From assembly GCA_964548175.1 (NCBI GenBank), contig CAZJQS010000030.1, forward strand, positions 1-64,000: a stretch of DNA of 64,000 nucleotides. The letters run 5' to 3'. This stretch comes from JANQPA01 sp964548175 (GTDB taxonomy: Bacteria; Bacteroidota; Bacteroidia; Chitinophagales; Saprospiraceae). Shown piece by piece: positions 43,609-51,443 of this stretch (the first letter of the stretch is position 1; each line of letters opens with the position of its first letter). Below the pieces are notes generated by a model. The model worked only from the letters and a program-made list of their open reading frames with translations. It was not told the origin of the DNA and made no database searches. The position numbers were made by a program, and so were the translations under genes.

Positions 43609-44817
43609 GTGAAAAAGTACGATTACATCATCGCCGGAGCCGGTTGCGCCGGCTTAAGTCTGGCTTATCGTATGTGTTTGCATCCTGAATTGAGCAAACG
43701 CTCTATCCTTATTTTGGATAAAGATGAAAAAAAAGCCAACGACCGGACTTGGTGCTTTTGGTCGAAAAAGCCCATCTTGTTCGATGACATCGTTTATCGA
43801 AAGTGGAAAAAAGTAACTTTCAAAAGCGATGATGTAATTCGTACTGATCACTTGTCTACTTATACCTATCACCTGATAAGAGGCGCCGATTTTTATGCTC
43901 ACACCAAAAAGGTCATTAAGGCCAATCCAAACATCCACTGGAAAACGCAGGAAATATCCATTATCCGGCAAGATGAAGAAGGTCCTTTCGTCATAGCTGA
44001 AGGAGAGCAATACAGGACCCACAAGGTATTTAACTCCTGTTACAGATGGCCTGATGAAAAAGAGCAGGATCCTAATTATAATTACCTGTTTCAGCATTTT
44101 AAAGGCTGGGAAATTGAAACCAAAGATGCTGCTTTCGACCCTAAGGGGGTTACCCTCATGGATTTCAACACGCCACAGAAAGGTTGCGCTCGATTCTATT
44201 ATATTTTACCCTTCTCCGAAAAAAGAGCATTAGTAGAATACACCTTATTTTCGGATGCCCTGCTCGAAAAAGAAGCTTACGAAAGGGCATTGCGAAATTA
44301 TATTGAAAAACAACTTGGCATAAAGGATTACAATATTCTTGCTCACGAATTCGGCGTCATTCCTATGACAGACGCCCCTTTGACGCCAACTTACGGTTCA
44401 GATATTGTTCCTATCGGCACGCCTGCGGGAGCTGTGAAACCTACCACGGGCTACGCTTTTTTGCGCATACAGCAACAAGCGGATACGATCATTCAACAAC
44501 TAGCATCAGGTCAGCAACCGTCAGCTCAAATAGTGGCGAAGAAGAGATATGGTTTTTACGATACGCTGCTGTTGTATTTGCTATCGCATCATGGTCATCT
44601 GGCGAAGTCCATTTTCACGCAATTATTCAAAAACAATAAGGTGGAAAGGGTCTTTACTTTCTTAAATGAAAGGGCCGTCCTTTGGCAGGAAGCTCGAATT
44701 TTCGTCTTTTTACCCATTTTCCCGTTTTTGTATGCAGTTTGGATGACTCAATTTTTCAACAAAATGAAAAGATTCTTGTTACCCCAAAAAACCGCAACTA
44801 TAAAAAGGACATCTTAA
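43609..44817 (+). CDS. crtY: lycopene beta-cyclase
   Basis: 402 residues with GTG start. CrtY cyclises both ends of lycopene to give beta-carotene. The FAD/NAD fold begins YDYIIAGAGCAGLSLAYRM (GxGxxG at 10-15). Further family marks are LDKDEKKANDRTWCFW, VFNSCY, the motif KGCARFYYILPFSEKRALVEYTLF, and GVIPMTDAP ahead of VGTPAGAVKPTTGYAF-like (IGTPAGAVKPTTGYAF). The gene's TAA shares its last A with the ATG of blh, so the two are translationally coupled. This places the enzyme as the supplier of beta-carotene for retinal. Membrane-associated cytoplasmic enzyme. Phytoene synthase and desaturase are not in this window. Confidence 0.94.
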   Translation: MKKYDYIIAGAGCAGLSLAYRMCLHPELSKRSILILDKDEKKANDRTWCFWSKKPILFDDIVYRKWKKVTFKSDDVIRTDHLSTYTYHLIRGADFYAHTKKVIKANPNIHWKTQEISIIRQDEEGPFVIAEGEQYRTHKVFNSCYRWPDEKEQDPNYNYLFQHFKGWEIETKDAAFDPKGVTLMDFNTPQKGCARFYYILPFSEKRALVEYTLFSDALLEKEAYERALRNYIEKQLGIKDYNILAHEFGVIPMTDAPLTPTYGSDIVPIGTPAGAVKPTTGYAFLRIQQQADTIIQQLASGQQPSAQIVAKKRYGFYDTLLLYLLSHHGHLAKSIFTQLFKNNKVERVFTFLNERAVLWQEARIFVFLPIFPFLYAVWMTQFFNKMKRFLLPQKTATIKRTS

Positions 44818-45752
44818 TGGCCACACGTTATCCCATATTATACCGAAGCATTCAGCTCATCGCGATCATTTTCGCGCTAGTGGGGTACCTGTTTCCATCA
44901 ATGCTGATGCGTTGGGAATTATTATTGGCTGTTATTCTGATTGCTTTGGTGGGTATTCCCCATGGAGCTACAGATCATCTCATCTTCAGAAATCTAGCGC
45001 GCCCCTTCATGGGAAAGCGTCAAATGATATATTTTTACAGTTACTATCTGTTTCTTATCGGAGCATATGCCATCCTCTGGTGGTTCTTACCCGTTTTATC
45101 CTTTGCACTGTTTTTAGTGCTTTCCGCTTACCACTTCGGACAATCCAACTGGAACTATGTTCAGTTTGCATCAAAGTTCAGCGCAGGTACCTATTATCTG
45201 CTCTGGGGAGGTTTTGTAATAGCCGCACCCGTTTTGCTCCACTACGATAGTACCCTCCCGATTATACAAGAAATTGTACGACAGTCACCACCGGCCATCA
45301 GTCAGTCGACGGCCTTGTGGATCGTCAGCAGTTTATTCATTTTGAATTTGCTCGCGATCGTACTGTCCGGCATCCGGGGAAAGACCAGAGGCCGCCAGCT
45401 TTTCGAAGAGGTATTCAGCCTTTTCGTCTTGCTGCTGGTTTTTGCTTTCACGCCCGTACTTCTGGGATTTGCCATCTATTTCGTTTGTTGGCATTCCATG
45501 AGTTCGGTCATGGATCAGATTCAATTTTTTCAGAAAAGAAAAGGAGAGTATACGCTTCGCAAGTACCTGTTCGATACGCTGCCATTCACGCTGCTGGCGC
45601 TGATGGGGATGGCTGCTTTATTTTGGGCGCAGTATGCTTTCCTGGGAACGATGCAGATCGGATTGTTATTCATTTTTATTTCCATCGTTACTTTACCCCA
45701 CATGATCTTGATTGATCAATTATATAAGGATTTGCTGAAAGGCGGCCATTGA
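44817..45752 (+). CDS. blh: beta-carotene 15,15'-dioxygenase (Brp/Blh family)
   Basis: 311 residues from the ATG at 44817, overlapping the crtY stop codon (TAATG). Blh cleaves beta-carotene to two retinals. It is an integral membrane protein of several helices with the conserved iron-ligand histidines: His49 and His54 in GIPHGATDHLIF, His106 in AYHFGQSNW, His226 in CWHSMSS, and His295 in TLPHMILID. A longer frame from 44682 lies inside crtY and is not the real start. Together with crtY upstream and the rhodopsin downstream it completes the retinal path from lycopene. Confidence 0.96.
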   Translation: MATRYPILYRSIQLIAIIFALVGYLFPSMLMRWELLLAVILIALVGIPHGATDHLIFRNLARPFMGKRQMIYFYSYYLFLIGAYAILWWFLPVLSFALFLVLSAYHFGQSNWNYVQFASKFSAGTYYLLWGGFVIAAPVLLHYDSTLPIIQEIVRQSPPAISQSTALWIVSSLFILNLLAIVLSGIRGKTRGRQLFEEVFSLFVLLLVFAFTPVLLGFAIYFVCWHSMSSVMDQIQFFQKRKGEYTLRKYLFDTLPFTLLALMGMAALFWAQYAFLGTMQIGLLFIFISIVTLPHMILIDQLYKDLLKGGH

Positions 45753-45880
45753 TAATTTGGATAAAAAAAAGGAAATAAAATCAAATTTTAAACCAACTTA
45801 TTAAACCATTTTTTCGGCTAACTGTTAGGCTCTAAATTTCATTGGTAAATATTAACAATTAATTAACAAATTCTATAAAA

Positions 45881-46654
45881 ATGAGTGCATTAGTAAACCT
45901 AGATCTATTTCTAGCCAATTTGCAGCAAGGTGACTACGTTGGATTCACCTTCTTCATCGGTTCCATGGCTATGGCTGCGGCTACCGTATTTTTCTTTTTC
46001 CAGGTTTCAAGAGTAGAAGGCAAGTGGAAAGACTCCATGCTGGTGTCTGGTTTGATTACCTTCATCGCTGCCGTACACTACTACTACATGAGAGATTTCT
46101 GGGCCACAAACCAGACTTCTCCTACTGAGTTCCGTTACATTGACTGGATCCTTACCGTTCCCCTGATGTGTGTGGAGTTTTATCTGATCCTGAAAGCGTT
46201 CGGCGCTAAGATCGGTTTGCTCTGGAAAATGATCGGCTATTCTGTACTGATGCTGGTTGCCGGTTACCTGGGCGAAACCATATTCAGAGAGCAATCTGTA
46301 CTGTGGGGCTTCATCTCCACCATCGGCTATGTCGGCATCCTGTACGAAGTATGGTTGGGCAGCGCCAAGAAAATGTCTGCTAATTCTAACGATCCAACCC
46401 TCCAGAAGGCATTCAGCGCTCTGGGATGGTTCGTATTAGTTGGCTGGGCTATCTATCCTATCGGTTATATGACTATCGAGTCAGGATGGTTGGCAGGCGT
46501 AATTCCTGGAACCGCTATGGACATCATCTACAACATCGGTGATGCTGTTAACAAGATCGGATTCGGTCTGGTTATTTATTCTTTAGCCGCTTCCAAAACT
46601 GCTGAGCTGAAGTCTTCTCAGTCTGTTTCTACATCAGCTAAGGCTAACGCTTAA
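45881..46654 (+). CDS. green-type proteorhodopsin, light-driven proton pump
   Basis: 257 residues, seven helices. Helix C contains FRYIDWILTVPLMCVEFYLI with Asp88 (proton acceptor), Thr92 and Glu99 (donor), the D-T-E pattern of H+ pumps. Met96 is at the spectral-tuning position (105 in the reference proteorhodopsin), which favours green absorption. His66 in AAVHYYY forms the usual His-Asp pair, and Lys225 in DAVNKIGFGL binds retinal. In helix E, LWGFISTIGY puts Gly143 at the site of BR Trp138 and xanthorhodopsin Gly156, where a small residue opens a fenestration that can take a carotenoid antenna. The coding start carries the GTGCATTAGTAA repeat. The gene is 128 bases after blh, with a terminator at 46684-46715. 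Confidence 0.97.
   Translation: MSALVNLDLFLANLQQGDYVGFTFFIGSMAMAAATVFFFFQVSRVEGKWKDSMLVSGLITFIAAVHYYYMRDFWATNQTSPTEFRYIDWILTVPLMCVEFYLILKAFGAKIGLLWKMIGYSVLMLVAGYLGETIFREQSVLWGFISTIGYVGILYEVWLGSAKKMSANSNDPTLQKAFSALGWFVLVGWAIYPIGYMTIESGWLAGVIPGTAMDIIYNIGDAVNKIGFGLVIYSLAASKTAELKSSQSVSTSAKANA
45885..45896. repeat. GTGCATTAGTAA direct repeat, copy 2 (rhodopsin start)
   Basis: The 12-mer begins four bases into the rhodopsin coding region and continues as ACCT, matching copy 3 (GTGCATTAGTAAAC) for 14 bases. It may be a shared regulatory word or a trace of duplication. Confidence 0.75.
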
Positions 46655-46683
46655 TTTTTGATAATAAGTACGTCTGAATAAAC

Positions 46684-46715
46684 CTGTGACTCTGCCCTTG
46701 CGGGCAGAGTCACAG
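46684..46715 (+). terminator. hairpin after the rhodopsin gene
   Basis: CTGTGACTCTGCCC pairs with GGGCAGAGTCACAG around TTGC, thirty bases past the stop codon. There is no long T tract, but the 14-bp GC-rich stem should stabilise the end of a highly expressed mRNA. Confidence 0.75.
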
Positions 46716-46726
46716 CTATTTATAAT

Positions 46727-46743
46727 GTGCATTAGTAAACTAA
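46727..46743. repeat. GTGCATTAGTAA direct repeat, copy 3 (after rhodopsin)
   Basis: GTGCATTAGTAAACTAA matches copy 1 at 16 of 17 positions. It lies just outside the rhodopsin terminator, 3,136 bases after copy 1. Confidence 0.8.
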
Positions 46744-47096
46744 GTCGCAAATATAAGTCATTTCTGATTTGTACTGCAAGGGGTTGCCCCGGCCTCCTTT
46801 TTTTCATTCCTCATTTCATACCTTTTTTAAAACATTCATTCCTCCTGTTTTATCTATACCTTTTTCATCCTTACCTCCTCTTGTTCAACTGTTTGTGACA
46901 GCCGAACAGGTTCCTTCCTTTTTGCTCTTTGTCCCTGGGTTCCTTTTGAAAAAAAAATTATAGCCAAAAAGAAATCTTTTCTCTAAACACTAAGCGCACT
47001 TCCACGTTCCACCTCTATCCACTGTGACAAACCTCACCATTTTCCCAACACGAGAATGGTATCTTTAGCTTTATTCAATAACCAAAAAAAGATTCT

Positions 47097-47606
47097 ATGG
47101 AAACGAAAATAAAAGGCCTGGACACCGTTAATCATCCGATACACATCGGCCTCAACGCCACAGGCCGTGAAGCAATCGCTAGTGCTCTGGCCGTTCTACT
47201 GGCGGATGAGCATGTTTTGTACATCAAACTACGCAACTACCACTGGAATGTAACAGGGCTTCAGTTCAAGCCCCTTCACGAACTGTTTGAAGAACAATAT
47301 ACCCTCCTGGCGGAAGCCATCGACGATATAGCAGAAAGGATCAGAAGCCTGGGTTACTTCACTCCTGGCGATATGGGAACTTTTAAGTCGATCTCCAGAC
47401 TTGGAGAGACCGGCCACCTCAACGGAGATGCTGAGACTATGCTGCAAAACGTACTTCAGGATCAGGAAACATTGATCAGAGCCCTTCGTGAAGACATTGA
47501 CAAGGCTGATAATCAATACCAAGATGCCGGTACCGCAGATTTTCTGACCGGCCTCATGGAGGAACATGAGAAAATGGCCTGGATGCTCAGAGCGCATATG
47601 GCTTAA
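47097..47606 (+). CDS. dps: Dps-type DNA-protecting ferritin
   Basis: 169 residues. Dps forms 12-mers that oxidise and store iron and shield DNA in stress. The ferroxidase signature between subunits is complete: LRNYHWNVTGLQFKPLHELFEEQY (His, then Asp/Glu region) and AIDDIAERIRSLG. The C-terminus MEEHEKMAWMLRAHM matches the fourth helix. Length is typical. It has its own promoter region after the rhodopsin cassette and is followed by a palindromic element. In a light-harvesting organism it may lessen photo-oxidative damage, but that is only inference. Confidence 0.95.
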   Translation: METKIKGLDTVNHPIHIGLNATGREAIASALAVLLADEHVLYIKLRNYHWNVTGLQFKPLHELFEEQYTLLAEAIDDIAERIRSLGYFTPGDMGTFKSISRLGETGHLNGDAETMLQNVLQDQETLIRALREDIDKADNQYQDAGTADFLTGLMEEHEKMAWMLRAHMA

Positions 47607-47620
47607 GGCAAAAGGCTTAA

Positions 47621-47783
47621 AAAGAGGCTGTCTCAACAGCATCCCGCAGGTTTTCGCAGCCTAATAATTTTTTTTCAGCGGTATTTGGGAGGAAAAATTT
47701 CATTTTTCCTCCCAAATACCGCTGAAAAAAATAGATAATGGCACCGAAAAATAGGCTGCAGGCTTTTTGAGGCAGCCTCTTTG
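47621..47783. repeat. family A-like inverted-repeat element (163 bp)
   Basis: AAGAGGCTGTCTCAA at 47622 is largely mirrored by TTGAGGCAGCCTCTT at 47768-47782. GCAGCCTA / TAGGCTGC form an inner pair, and the core is a near-perfect hairpin TTTTCAGCGGTATTTGGGAGG / CCTCCCAAATACCGCTGAAAA (47672-47727). The sequence differs from family A, but the build (ends, spacer, central hairpin with T/A shoulders) is the same. It lies between dps and the T9SS-protein gene. Confidence 0.8.
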
Positions 47784-47823
47784 TTTCCGTGTAAAGCAAA
47801 AAATAATACCTTTCCCCAAAAAA

Positions 47824-48804
47824 ATGAGTCGATTTTTCCCTCTACTTGTCCTGGTCTTTGGCTGGTCAGCGCCGCTTAGCGCCCAAGTTGCGCCTCCGGC
47901 TGGAGAAGAAGGCAGTACTGCCGTTTCTGTCGATAGCAACATACTGATCAATTGGGCAAAGGAATGCCGCATCACTCGCGGATTCAAAGACATTGCTCAA
48001 CCTGATTCCGGCCTTGTCAGCTTTGGCGATTCCTTAGCTGCCGCCGGACCGGCTTTGGAGAACGGCGTGGTTAGCCTGGGTGACGGAGGTATTGCACTGT
48101 GTATGTTCGATCCTCCTATTAAAAATGGCCCGGGCCCGGATTTTGCCGTATTCGAAAACTCCTTTGACGGTCAGTTCCTCGAACTGGCTTTCGTGGAAGT
48201 CAGCTCTGATGGGCAGAATTTTGTAAGATTTCCAGCCACTTCCCTAATCGATACGCTTCAGCAGACCGGCACGTTCGGCTTGACTGACGCCCGCTTGTTA
48301 CACAACCTGGCCGGTAAGTACCAATTGGGATTCGGCGTCCCTTTTGACCTGGAAGAACTGGCCGAACGCTCAAATCTGAACCTCAATGCAATACGTTATG
48401 TAAAAATTATTGATGTAGTCGGCAGCCTGCAACCGGAATACTTACGCCGCGATGCTCAGGGGCGGCCCATCAACGACCCTTATCCTACGCCCTTTCCCTC
48501 CGGAGGTTTTGACCTGGATGCCATCGGCGTCATCCACCAGGCGGAGCCCACCGCTAACCAATTACAGGTAAGCATCCCCGACCTGCACGTATTTCCGAAC
48601 CCCCTCCAAGACAATATGGTCTTCCTGGAAGGCCATGCCTTTCCGGCATTGATTCAACTCTTTGATCTTTCCGGGCAATTGCTTTTTCAAAAAAGATGCC
48701 CGGCCGACCGCTGCCGCATTTCCATACCTGACCTTCCCGCCGGGATGTATGTCCTGAAGGGAAAAATGGAAAATGGAGTATTTTCCAAATGGATAGTTAA
48801 GTAA
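47824..48804 (+). CDS. secreted protein with type IX sorting (por) C-terminal domain
   Basis: 326 residues from the ATG at 47824. A signal peptide (FFPLLVLVFGWSAPLSAQ) brings it to the periplasm. The C-terminal 80 residues form a T9SS type A sorting domain (IPDLHVFPNPLQDNMVFLEG, IQLFDLSGQLLFQK, IPDLPAGMYVLKGKMENGVF). The central domain (about 40-235), with GPDFAVFENSF, FLELAFVEVSSDGQNFVRFP and IRYVKIIDVVGS, matches a widespread Bacteroidota cell-surface module of unknown function. It also holds RITRGFKDIAQPDSGLVSFGD, typical for this group. The protein is secreted or attached to the surface. Confidence 0.85.
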   Translation: MSRFFPLLVLVFGWSAPLSAQVAPPAGEEGSTAVSVDSNILINWAKECRITRGFKDIAQPDSGLVSFGDSLAAAGPALENGVVSLGDGGIALCMFDPPIKNGPGPDFAVFENSFDGQFLELAFVEVSSDGQNFVRFPATSLIDTLQQTGTFGLTDARLLHNLAGKYQLGFGVPFDLEELAERSNLNLNAIRYVKIIDVVGSLQPEYLRRDAQGRPINDPYPTPFPSGGFDLDAIGVIHQAEPTANQLQVSIPDLHVFPNPLQDNMVFLEGHAFPALIQLFDLSGQLLFQKRCPADRCRISIPDLPAGMYVLKGKMENGVFSKWIVK

Positions 48805-48873
48805 GGAAGCAAATAAAATTCTTTTTTAGCTGCTTAAGTGGATAACCCAGCTTTTTACTAAAACCCTTAACAC

Positions 48874-48891
48874 CTACCTAACGTTAGGTAG
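48874..48891. promoter_or_regulatory. palindromic candidate metal-regulator operator before feoA
   Basis: CTACCTAACGTTAGGTAG is a perfect 18-bp palindrome 125-142 bases before the feoA start. Its ACCTAA/TTAGGT halves resemble DtxR/IdeR-type half-sites. Two further half-sites in inverted order, ATTAGGTA (48904-48911) and TACCTAAT (48937-48944), follow. Iron-dependent repression of feoAB is the likely purpose. Confidence 0.6.
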
Positions 48892-49015
48892 TGCTTTTAT
48901 AAAATTAGGTATTTTTTGAGATTAAGTGATTTTTGTTACCTAATCGAAAAGCAAAACCAATTATTTTAGCGTTATTAAAAACAAATGTATTTAGATTAAA
49001 TCAAAATAAGCATTC

Positions 49016-49255
49016 GTGGTAGCATTACTCAACAGCGGAAAAGCGATATCAGCCCTTAGAAAGGGTGCAGTAGGCTTCATCAGTCGATTTACCGATGACG
49101 AAGTAGCTAAAAAGCTTATGTCAATGGGTGTATTACCCGGCGCCAGGATAGAGTTGGTCAGAAAAGCTCCTCTGGGAGGCGGATGTTACATCAAAGCAGA
49201 TAATCTGTTTATTGCATTGCGTTCGCAGGAAGCCGCACGCATCATACTAAGATAA
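49016..49255 (+). CDS. feoA: ferrous iron transport protein A
   Basis: 79 residues with a GTG start at 49016. FeoA is a small SH3-like cytosolic protein needed for FeoB activity. The sequence shows GAVGFISRFTDDEVAKKLMS, MGVLPGARIELVRKAPLGG and LFIALRSQEAARIIL, as in the family. Sixteen bases separate it from feoB, so they are one operon. Upstream is a palindromic candidate operator at 48874-48891. No feoC is seen, as is usual outside gammaproteobacteria. Confidence 0.94.
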   Translation: MVALLNSGKAISALRKGAVGFISRFTDDEVAKKLMSMGVLPGARIELVRKAPLGGGCYIKADNLFIALRSQEAARIILR

Positions 49256-49271
49256 CAACCAACGAGATATT

Positions 49272-51401
49272 GTGCAGAAAACATCCAGGCCTCACACTGT
49301 AGCCCTGGTAGGAAATCCGAATTGTGGCAAATCGTCAATTTTTAATCAACTTACAGGGCTACAACAGAAAGTCGGCAATTTCCCGGGCGTAACCGTAGAC
49401 AAAAAAGTAGGGCAAATTCAGGTTGAACAGGAAACCATCCAATTGCTGGACCTTCCCGGAACTTACAGTTTGTATCCTAATTCCAGCGACGAAAAGATCG
49501 TCGCCCAGACACTCATCAATCCCGCTGATGAGAATCATCCCGACGCCGTCGTCTACATTGCTGACATCACCAAAGTCGAAAAGCATTTACTTCTTTTCTC
49601 CCAGGTGCAGGATCTGAACATTCCTACCCTATTGGTGCTTAACATGGCGGATGTGGCTAAAAAAGAAGGTATTGAGGTCGACCTGAAAAAGTTGTCTCAA
49701 AAATCCGGCATCACCGCTATTACTGTCAGCGGCCGTACCGGAGAAGGGCTGGAAAAATTAAAAAAAGCCATCCACCAACTCCTCCACAAAAAAGATAAAC
49801 ATCATCCCGATAAGGCCTTCTATCTCCCCACCGCAGTCGAAAAAAAAGTGATCAACAAAATAAGATCGGCGCATTCCATCATCACGACTGATTACCAGGC
49901 GTTGCTGCTGGCTCATCACTATGAATGGCTGCCGTTCTTATCGGTGCAGGAAAAAGAACAGATAGCCGGGCTTTTATCCGGCTCTTCCTTTGAATCGATC
50001 AAACAACAGGTAGAGGAGACCATGGAACGCTACAACCGTCTCTCCCCTATTTTATTCGACACCATTACCACTCCCGGGGAGCGGGAAAACTGGGTGACCC
50101 GTAACCTTGATCGCTGGCTCACCCATCGGGTCATGGGGCCTGTCATTTTCTTTCTGATCATGCTGCTGGTCTTTCAAGCTATTTTTGCCTGGGCAACGGT
50201 TCCAATGGATGCCATTGAAGGGCTTTTTGGCTGGATGGGCAGCCTCGTGCGCAATTATTTTCCGGAAGGATGGTTAACCGACCTGATCACTGACGGCATA
50301 TTGGCCGGGCTGGGCGGCATTTTGGTCTTCATTCCTCAAATCGCCATACTTTTCTTTCTCATTTCCCTGCTCGAGGAAGTCGGCTATATGGCTCGCGCCG
50401 CTTTTATGTTTGATCGCATCATGCAATTTTTCGGCCTCAACGGCAAAAGCATCGTCGCGCTGATCTCCGGCGGCGCCTGTGCCATCCCTGCCGTTATGAG
50501 TACCCGGACCATCAGCAACTGGAAGGAACGACTGATCACCATTCTGGTCACTCCGCTGATCAGTTGCTCGGCTAGAATACCGGTTTATACGGTACTGATC
50601 GGCTTCGTAGTGCCGCCTACTATTGTGGCCGGCATTTTTAATCTGCAGGGACTGGCCTTCATGGGCCTGTACCTGCTTGGCATCCTTGCCGCGCTGATCT
50701 CCGCCCTGGTCTTTAAAATGATCCTTAAAAGCAGCGAACGCAGTTTTCTAATGCTGGAATTACCGGAATACCGCCTTCCAGTCATGCGCAACGTATGGCT
50801 GACCGTATGGGAAAAGGTACGCACCTTCGCATGGGAAGCCGGAAAAGTCATCTTTTTCATTTCTATCGTACTCTGGATACTGGCCTATTTTGGGCCGTCC
50901 AACGATATGCAACTGGCTGAACAGCAAGCGCTGGTAACGGCTCAGAGCAAAAATCTGGACGAGGCCGCCACGGCTAACCTCGTAGCGGCTAACCGCTTAG
51001 AAGCTTCCTACGCCGGCCACCTGGGTAAGGCCATAGAGCCGGCCATCCAACCGTTAGGATTCGATTGGAAAATAGGCATAGCACTCATTACTTCCTTTGC
51101 CGCACGTGAAGTATTTGTCGGCACCATGGCGACCATATACAGCATCGGAAGCGTAGACAATGAAACAACCATAAAAAACCGAATGGCGGCAGAAGTTAAT
51201 CCCACCACCGGCGAAAAGATATACACCGTCGCGACTTCTCTGTCTCTGCTGATCTTTTACGTCTTCGCTATGCAGTGTATGAGCACCCTGGCCGTGGTCA
51301 AACGCGAGACTAACAGCTGGAAATGGCCCGTCATTCAGTTCCTGTTTATGAGTGGATTGGCTTATTTCGGCAGCCTGCTCGTCTACCAGCTTATGAGCTG
51401 A
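49272..51401 (+). CDS. feoB: ferrous iron transporter FeoB
   Basis: 709 residues with GTG start at 49272. FeoB imports Fe(II) across the inner membrane. The N-terminal G domain has G1 GNPNCGKS (14-21), the G2 region GNFPGVTVDKKVG, G3 LDLPGTYSL and G4 LNMAD; a helical GDI region follows. The membrane part holds two Gate motifs: EEVGYMARAAFMFDRIMQFFGLNGKSI with GACAIPAVMSTR and SCSARIPVY, then the second half VWEKVRTFAWEAGKVIF and SFAAREVFVGTMATIY. The size is typical. It forms a unit with feoA. Confidence 0.96.
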   Translation: MQKTSRPHTVALVGNPNCGKSSIFNQLTGLQQKVGNFPGVTVDKKVGQIQVEQETIQLLDLPGTYSLYPNSSDEKIVAQTLINPADENHPDAVVYIADITKVEKHLLLFSQVQDLNIPTLLVLNMADVAKKEGIEVDLKKLSQKSGITAITVSGRTGEGLEKLKKAIHQLLHKKDKHHPDKAFYLPTAVEKKVINKIRSAHSIITTDYQALLLAHHYEWLPFLSVQEKEQIAGLLSGSSFESIKQQVEETMERYNRLSPILFDTITTPGERENWVTRNLDRWLTHRVMGPVIFFLIMLLVFQAIFAWATVPMDAIEGLFGWMGSLVRNYFPEGWLTDLITDGILAGLGGILVFIPQIAILFFLISLLEEVGYMARAAFMFDRIMQFFGLNGKSIVALISGGACAIPAVMSTRTISNWKERLITILVTPLISCSARIPVYTVLIGFVVPPTIVAGIFNLQGLAFMGLYLLGILAALISALVFKMILKSSERSFLMLELPEYRLPVMRNVWLTVWEKVRTFAWEAGKVIFFISIVLWILAYFGPSNDMQLAEQQALVTAQSKNLDEAATANLVAANRLEASYAGHLGKAIEPAIQPLGFDWKIGIALITSFAAREVFVGTMATIYSIGSVDNETTIKNRMAAEVNPTTGEKIYTVATSLSLLIFYVFAMQCMSTLAVVKRETNSWKWPVIQFLFMSGLAYFGSLLVYQLMS

Positions 51402-51443
51402 TTTTGAGCTTGCTGACCCATCAAATTTAATTGAATCTGATAA

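Larger units (their letters stand above)
46655..47096. other. intergenic region with pyrimidine-rich tract
   Basis: 442 bases between the rhodopsin and dps genes. After the terminator and the third direct repeat, bases 46780-46940 on the + strand are strongly C/T-rich (runs such as CATTCCTCCTG and CCTTACCTCCTC). No convincing gene is present. A TATCTTTA sequence at 47060-47067 is close to the Bacteroidota -7 element (TAnnTTTG) and may be part of the dps promoter. Confidence 0.45.

Noticed and set aside
46686..46898. 70-codon frame after the rhodopsin gene rich in Phe, Leu and Pro
   Set aside because: It starts inside the terminator hairpin and its composition simply reflects the pyrimidine-rich tract; no other support.
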